Source: CAYQLK01 sp964426075 (GTDB lineage: Bacteria > Patescibacteriota > Microgenomatia > CAYQLK01). Taken from it: a stretch of DNA of 15,054 nt. Shown here in pieces: positions 11,428-15,054 of this stretch. Location of the stretch: the NCBI GenBank assembly GCA_964426075.1, contig CAYROP010000023.1, positions 1 to 15,054 on the forward strand, read 5' to 3'. Within the stretch, counting starts at the first letter, position 1, and each line of letters opens with the position of its first letter. The translations under genes were made by a program, and so were the position numbers. Under the pieces are notes generated by a model. That model had not been told where the DNA came from, searched no databases, and saw only the letters and a program-made list of their open reading frames with translations.

Positions 11428-11966
11428 ACCCACTTAGTTTGCCCATCCAACTCAGCTAGTTCTGAATAAGTTAAAACCCAAACTTCGTGCTCTCTTCTAA
11501 ATATCGTCATCAAACCTTTTACGCCTTTTGCGTCGCTAAACTCGATCCTTGTACCTTGATAATCTTTGGTAAAAAGCAGTTTTCTCGCATCAATGTTTTT
11601 ATCTTCCAACAACTGATCAGTAATTGTTGTCACAGACTCCTCCTCACTGGCGGATAATTTTTCAATTTTTATCTCATGATAATCATCAGGTTTTTTCTTT
11701 ACTGACTCTGGATCATAATTTGCAACCAACACATAACTATTTCCTTCATCATCATCATCTGTATCATACCCATCCCAAGTTTCCGGAATACTTGCACTCC
11801 ACCCATATTCCTCCGAAACAAAATCTTTTATCGGTCCAGCTAGCTGAGAAGCCGAAGTTGCCTCAACTTGAGACGATCCCGATTTATTTTGATCATTACT
11901 AACTCCTGTCGATTGGCACGCAGTAACAAAAATTAACGGAATAAGTAGTATTGTTTTTTTAATCAT
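11428..11966 (-). CDS. Lipoprotein, PsbP-like domain, 3' end lost in gap
   Basis: About 179 residues are present. Signal peptide with lipobox (VTAC, Cys17) and a Ser/Gln-rich linker. Then a domain with EYGWSASIPETWDGYDTDDDDE, where the pattern of a strand, Pro and Trp is like that of the 190-aa protein at 3160-3732, suggesting a shared small extracytoplasmic fold. A second pattern, YQGTRIEFSDAKGVKGLMTIFRREHEVWVLTYSELA, looks like the C-terminal beta-hairpins of such domains. The function is unknown. The start ATG follows the stop of the beta-propeller gene by 4 bases, so the two are coupled. Only a few codons may be missing. Confidence 0.75.
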
Positions 11967-11970
11967 TTGA

Positions 11971-12933
11971 CTATGGAGTTAGTCTATAAATATTTTTATC
12001 TCCGCCTGCAGAACTAGCGATATACAGATATTTACCATCATAAACAGGACCTACAATCGGATCATCAAAATTTCCTGCTACCAATACCTGCCCTTCACCA
12101 CTACTGTCATAAGCCCAGACTACCCCTCGACCTGATTCAGCACCACCAATATATAACTTAGGTCCGACAAAAACCATTTTGGACGCTTGTGTTATGCCTA
12201 TCGCAAACACTTCTTTTGTTAAAACCCGAATATCGTAACGTAAGACCGACTCAGACGAACTTGAAAACTGCGAAACATACAATCTGCCATCACTGCCAAA
12301 AACAAGCCCTGCTGGATTTTGCAAATTATCAATCACCACTTCCGGTTCCTTGGTGATATCTTTATTGAGTTTGTAAATAATTCCCCTGTCAAAGCTTGCT
12401 GCAAAAATATCACCCGAAGTTGAAATAGTCACAGCCGAAACTTTACCCAAATTACCGGCAAGTTTTACTACTTTTCCCGATCTATCTATCGAAACAACTT
12501 GCTCACCTGTAAAAAGTCCTGCAATTATATTGCCACTTCGATCTTTGACCATATCCGAAACAAAATCAATCGCTGGTACAAAAACAGTTTCGATTTTCGT
12601 CCCCATATCAACCACCGACAAAGACCGTTGCACCCAATCAGATACATACATTTTATTTCCATCGATCAAAATACTTTTTGGATTTTTCTTTGTTAGTTCG
12701 GCAAATTTTTCTAAACTAGCAGTTTCTCTTATTGTTTGTTGAGATAACTCTCCTAAAGATTCAGGTCCACCAGACAAAAACCTATCATTTACTGAAACAT
12801 CAATAGATTTAAATGCATCCGCAAAACTTTCGTTTAATACTGATTTTTTCGAGGTATTACATCCCGCAATTAAAAAACCTGTTGCAATAACAATAATAGC
12901 TAGATTACGGAAATTATTAATTGAACACCTCAT
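11971..12933 (-). CDS. Beta-propeller lipoprotein (NHL/SMP-30-like)
   Basis: 320 residues. Signal helix and lipobox LIAGC (Cys25) put it on the outer face. From about residue 85 there are six or so repeats of strand-rich units with 'I.....V..S....IL.D.....YVSD', 'AGLVFGSDGRLYVSQF' and 'YDGKYLYIASSAGGDKNIYRL', typical of NHL or SMP-30/gluconolactonase propellers. No catalytic metal site of gluconolactonase is evident, so binding rather than catalysis is likely. It starts an operon with the following lipoprotein, and a TACAAT -10 lies 6 bases before the ATG. Confidence 0.85.
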   Translation of the reverse strand: MRCSINNFRNLAIIVIATGFLIAGCNTSKKSVLNESFADAFKSIDVSVNDRFLSGGPESLGELSQQTIRETASLEKFAELTKKNPKSILIDGNKMYVSDWVQRSLSVVDMGTKIETVFVPAIDFVSDMVKDRSGNIIAGLFTGEQVVSIDRSGKVVKLAGNLGKVSAVTISTSGDIFAASFDRGIIYKLNKDITKEPEVVIDNLQNPAGLVFGSDGRLYVSQFSSSSESVLRYDIRVLTKEVFAIGITQASKMVFVGPKLYIGGAESGRGVVWAYDSSGEGQVLVAGNFDDPIVGPVYDGKYLYIASSAGGDKNIYRLTP

Positions 12934-12939
12934 ATTTTC

Positions 12940-12969
12940 ATTGTAAATAGCTTACTTGTGTTTGAGCAA
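12940..12969 (-). promoter_or_regulatory. Promoter of the beta-propeller lipoprotein gene, leaderless
   Basis: Minus strand: -35 TTGCTC (12964-12969), 18-base spacer, -10 TACAAT (12940-12945), ending 6 bases before the ATG. The -35 lies in an inverted repeat (TTGAG-gcttg-CTCAA). Confidence 0.5.
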
Positions 12970-12987
12970 GCCTCAAAACACTAAAAC

Positions 12988-13025
12988 TTATCCACAACCC
13001 CTCAAAAACCAACCAATGTTGATAA
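12988..13025. promoter_or_regulatory. Inverted pair of DnaA-box-like sites
   Basis: A perfect DnaA box TTATCCACA on the plus strand (12988-12996) and a one-mismatch box TTATCAACA on the minus strand (13017-13025) lie 20 bases apart in the AT-rich gap between dinB and the propeller gene. No other origin features are seen; it may be a regulatory DnaA site or chance. Confidence 0.35.
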
Positions 13026-13066
13026 ATTAAATAAAAATTAACTTTTTTTGAAAAGATAAAACTTAC

Positions 13067-14368
13067 TTAACGAGAAATATTTTTTTCTGAAAGCAAAAAA
13101 TATTTGTCCCCCAAATATCCATTCACTTCTGGCGCTACTAATTCATTTCCAACTAAATTGCCACTAAAAACTGTCAAACTTCCATAAGTTTCATTTATTC
13201 TATCCACCGCTTCCAGAATAACCTGCCTGCGTCTATCCTTATTAAACATCGGCACAGTTGGCGCAATATCTTCAAAAATATCTGTCACAAAAACCCCAAA
13301 AAACCTTAGAGGTTCACTCGTTCCAAAACTATTTAATATTTTTTCTGCTACCAAAAAAATATCTTTTCCATCACTTGTGCCATAAAACCCTACTCGTCCC
13401 TGTCCCCAGTAACTTGTTTCTTTACCTCTTACAGATAATCCTATTCTTTTACACTTAAGATTCATTTTCCTTAATTTCTCTCCTACTTCGTCACACAAAT
13501 TACGCAAAGTCTGTCTTTTTTCCCACACAGAATTAGCATTAGTAAATCTCGTAAAAGTCCGTGACACACTTTTGGGGCGTACCCACTCTTCGGCCGTAAC
13601 AATCTTAGTGTTATCAATTCCGCGCGCCAGATTATACAAATACCTCGACCAAAAAGGCCCAAACCAATAAGCCAAATAATCAATACTTTTAGACCTTAAT
13701 GTTGCAAAATCGGTTATTCCCAAAACTTTTAATCGCTTTTCCATTCGGTGTCCTATTCCTAATATTTTGGTCAAAGGAGTTTTATCCAAAACTGCGATTT
13801 TGTTCTCCTCTCCAATCCAAAAAATCCCATCCACGCCAGCATATTCCGAAGCAAGCTTGGCCATTCTTCTACTGTTAGACAACCCAACTGAAACAGTCAC
13901 AATTTCCCCGATCTCTTTTTTCAAATCAGACTTCATCGTACAAATCAGTTCAAAAACATTTCCCCAAAGTTTTTCCGTAGCTGTCACATCCATAAAAACT
14001 TCATCCAAACTAAACACTTCCAACTTGTCTGTATATCTTGAAGCGATTTTGATAAACCGTTTGGTTATATCAAAATACTTATCAAAATTAGCTGGAACAA
14101 AAGTTATGTCTCCAATCTTTCCTCGGGCAGTGACCACATCAGATCCGGTTCCAACCCCCAACCGTTTGGCCTCTGGGGAGGCGGCAATAACACAGCCTCT
14201 TCCGGCAGATTTGATAATTCCGACGGGTCGGTTGCGAATATTAGGATTACACTGCTGCTCAACTCGCGCAAAAAACGAATTAAAATCGGCATGAATAATA
14301 ACCCGATCACTGTAGGCAGGATTTTCATTTAAGCCCCCTCCTGTAAAAATACCTGTTTTAGTTTCCAT
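13067..14368 (-). CDS. dinB: Y-family translesion DNA polymerase (Pol IV/DinB type)
   Basis: 433 residues. It synthesises across damaged template bases. Palm motifs: IIHADFNSFFARVEQQ, with D28 and the steric-gate aromatic F33; CVIAASPEAKRLGV; and SLDEVFMDV, with D122 and E123. The thumb has KILGIGHRMEKRLKVLGI (helix-hairpin-helix), and the little-finger domain follows (KSVSRTFTRF...). The N-terminus is about 22 residues longer than in compact homologs. The start shown is the only ATG before the catalytic motif in this frame and overlaps the upstream gene by 40 bases. No clear beta-clamp motif is seen at the C-terminus. The family is secure; Pol IV versus a UmuC-like type is less so. Confidence 0.92.
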   Translation of the reverse strand: METKTGIFTGGGLNENPAYSDRVIIHADFNSFFARVEQQCNPNIRNRPVGIIKSAGRGCVIAASPEAKRLGVGTGSDVVTARGKIGDITFVPANFDKYFDITKRFIKIASRYTDKLEVFSLDEVFMDVTATEKLWGNVFELICTMKSDLKKEIGEIVTVSVGLSNSRRMAKLASEYAGVDGIFWIGEENKIAVLDKTPLTKILGIGHRMEKRLKVLGITDFATLRSKSIDYLAYWFGPFWSRYLYNLARGIDNTKIVTAEEWVRPKSVSRTFTRFTNANSVWEKRQTLRNLCDEVGEKLRKMNLKCKRIGLSVRGKETSYWGQGRVGFYGTSDGKDIFLVAEKILNSFGTSEPLRFFGVFVTDIFEDIAPTVPMFNKDRRRQVILEAVDRINETYGSLTVFSGNLVGNELVAPEVNGYLGDKYFLLSEKNISR

Positions 14369-14628
14369 AAAACACTTTCTTGATCATAAATAAGTTCGTA
14401 TGAAGCTCCATTTGTTTCAACCTCAAAAGCCATCAGCCGCTTCCGTCCTTCTTTTAAAGCAAAAACAAAGTTAACTTTTTTGACCTTTTTAAATTCTTTT
14501 TCGTTTAACCTTTTAAAAAACATTGGTTTAACACCGCTACTATCAAAACCCGCAATTACTGTTAATCTTTCTCCCTCATTTTGCATAATATTTATAATTT
14601 TTCTCTGTTTTTTAAACTCCGATTTCAT
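14329..14628 (-). CDS. Small basic hypothetical protein preceding dinB
   Basis: 99 residues, unrecognised. The first 17 residues are Lys-rich (MKSEFKKQRKIINIMQN). A beta-rich part follows (ERLTVIAGFDSSGVKPMFFKRL, KVNFVFALKEGRKRLMAFEVETNGASYELIY) and ends WKLKQVFLQEGA. There is no signal peptide. Its last 40 bases overlap the dinB start, which implies coupled translation and possibly a shared DNA-repair role. A TATAGA -10 candidate and AAAGG lie upstream. Confidence 0.65.
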   Translation of the reverse strand: MKSEFKKQRKIINIMQNEGERLTVIAGFDSSGVKPMFFKRLNEKEFKKVKKVNFVFALKEGRKRLMAFEVETNGASYELIYDQESVLWKLKQVFLQEGA

Positions 14629-14660
14629 TGTGAACGCCTTTGTTTTGTTCTATATCCCGT

Positions 14661-14785
14661 CAATTTTCTTTTATGGATCTCTTTTTGCGAACGGGCACGG
14701 ATTTTGTTTCTTAAACAAAAGAGTAAGCAAAAAATGAAAGTAAAAAATCTCGCAGGGATTTTAAGCGTTCCATAAAAGGAAATTG
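14661..14785. repeat. Long inverted repeat, 125 bp
   Basis: Left arm CAATTTTCTTTTATGGA (14661-14677) and the reverse complement of the right arm (14769-14785) match at 16 of 17 positions. The one mismatch becomes a U-G pair in plus-strand RNA. The 91-base interior holds the perfect 8-bp hairpin noted above. The arms look like short terminal inverted repeats of a miniature element or the closing stem of an RNA. Confidence 0.6.
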
Positions 14786-14920
14786 AAAAAACTTGTTTCT
14801 TCATTAGAAGAAAACTAAAAATTTTGTCCCTTTTGCAAAAACCTTAACTTTTTCTAATTTTTAAATAAAACCATAAAATTATTATACCGAATAAAACCCG
14901 AAAGTAAATAGTTTATTTAA

Positions 14921-14948
14921 TTACAAACCAATCACAATCTGCTACTCT
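14921..14948 (+). promoter_or_regulatory. Promoter of the last plus-strand gene, leaderless
   Basis: -35 TTACAA (14921-14926), 16-base spacer, extended -10 TGC-TACTCT (14943-14948), ending 8 bases before the ATG. Confidence 0.4.
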
Positions 14949-14956
14949 ATTTACTA

Positions 14957-15054
14957 ATGAAATTATTTAACATTTTTGCCAAAACCAAAAAATTTAGCGA
15001 CATCATTCCCGACTACAAAGAATATGTTAGATTACAAAAAGAAGACTACTGCTC
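14957..15054 (+). CDS. Start of a plus-strand gene, truncated by the window end
   Basis: An open frame of 32 codons runs from ATG to the window end: MKLFNIFAKTKKFSDIIPDY then KEYVRLQKEDYC. No stop is reached. The start is charged and basic with no signal peptide. The ATG has the same -10-to-ATG distance as other genes here, which supports it as a real start. Product unknown. Confidence 0.5.
   Translation, partial: MKLFNIFAKTKKFSDIIPDYKEYVRLQKEDYC

Larger units (their letters stand above)
14629..14956. other. Intergenic region with an inverted repeat
   Basis: 328 bases of AT-rich sequence between two divergent genes. No coding ORF is supported. It contains the long inverted repeat at 14661-14785, a perfect TTTTGTTT-ctt-AAACAAAA hairpin near 14703-14721, and the plus-strand promoter of the last gene. 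Confidence 0.6.

Noticed and set aside
11310..11437. Frames reading through the N run
   Set aside because: They contain only undetermined residues across the gap; the two flanking genes are separate partial genes.

Overview
The window looks like a piece of a metagenome-assembled genome from a Candidate Phyla Radiation (Patescibacteria) bacterium. This is an inference from three things: a low-GC background (one recR line counts 21 G/C in 60), many small lipoproteins and single-helix surface proteins without metabolic operons, and a -10 box placed 6-8 bases before the ATG of many genes. TGA ends the endonuclease IV gene at its normal family length, so the standard bacterial code fits and the UGA-recoding CPR lineages are unlikely. 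A run of 100 N marks a scaffold gap. I cannot name the lineage.

Layout. Nearly all genes lie on the minus strand. 99-1445 is cysteinyl-tRNA synthetase. About 1450-4020 is mostly non-coding by protein criteria but dense in signals: five candidate small structured RNAs (A-E), each with its own sigma-70-type promoter and intrinsic terminator, one GC-rich small membrane protein gene with a clear Shine-Dalgarno site, one secreted or anchored protein gene, and three copies of a roughly 112-bp structured repeat whose stems covary between copies. Then come a DUF305 protein (4090-4476) and a GC-rich (62% in sampled lines) DGQHR/DndB-like gene (4589-5641) with a perfect -35/-10 promoter, a 118-nt leader, a strong Shine-Dalgarno site and a terminator, which looks like a foreign insertion.

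5801-7157 carries a coiled-coil hypothetical, recR and the ybaB nucleoid protein. 7255-7752 is a lipoprotein that diverges from a ribosome hibernation factor (hpf, plus strand, 7842-8249); their promoters share a palindromic -35 box. 8255-11128 is a tight minus-strand series: membrane-anchored thermonuclease, endonuclease IV (4-bp overlap), a cupredoxin-like lipoprotein, an acidic hypothetical and a cytosolic sulfite-oxidase-fold molybdopterin protein. The scaffold gap at 11328-11427 cuts a PD-(D/E)XK/Fe-S nuclease tail and a lipoprotein. Further right are a beta-propeller lipoprotein, a DnaA-box-like site, a Y-family DNA polymerase overlapped by a small unknown gene, an AT-rich intergenic region with a long inverted repeat, and the start of a plus-strand gene.

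Common themes are DNA repair and recombination (recR, nfo, dinB, the PD-(D/E)XK tail), surface lipoproteins, and proteins that may bind copper or molybdenum. The least explained part is the RNA-and-repeat island at 1.67-4.02 kb.
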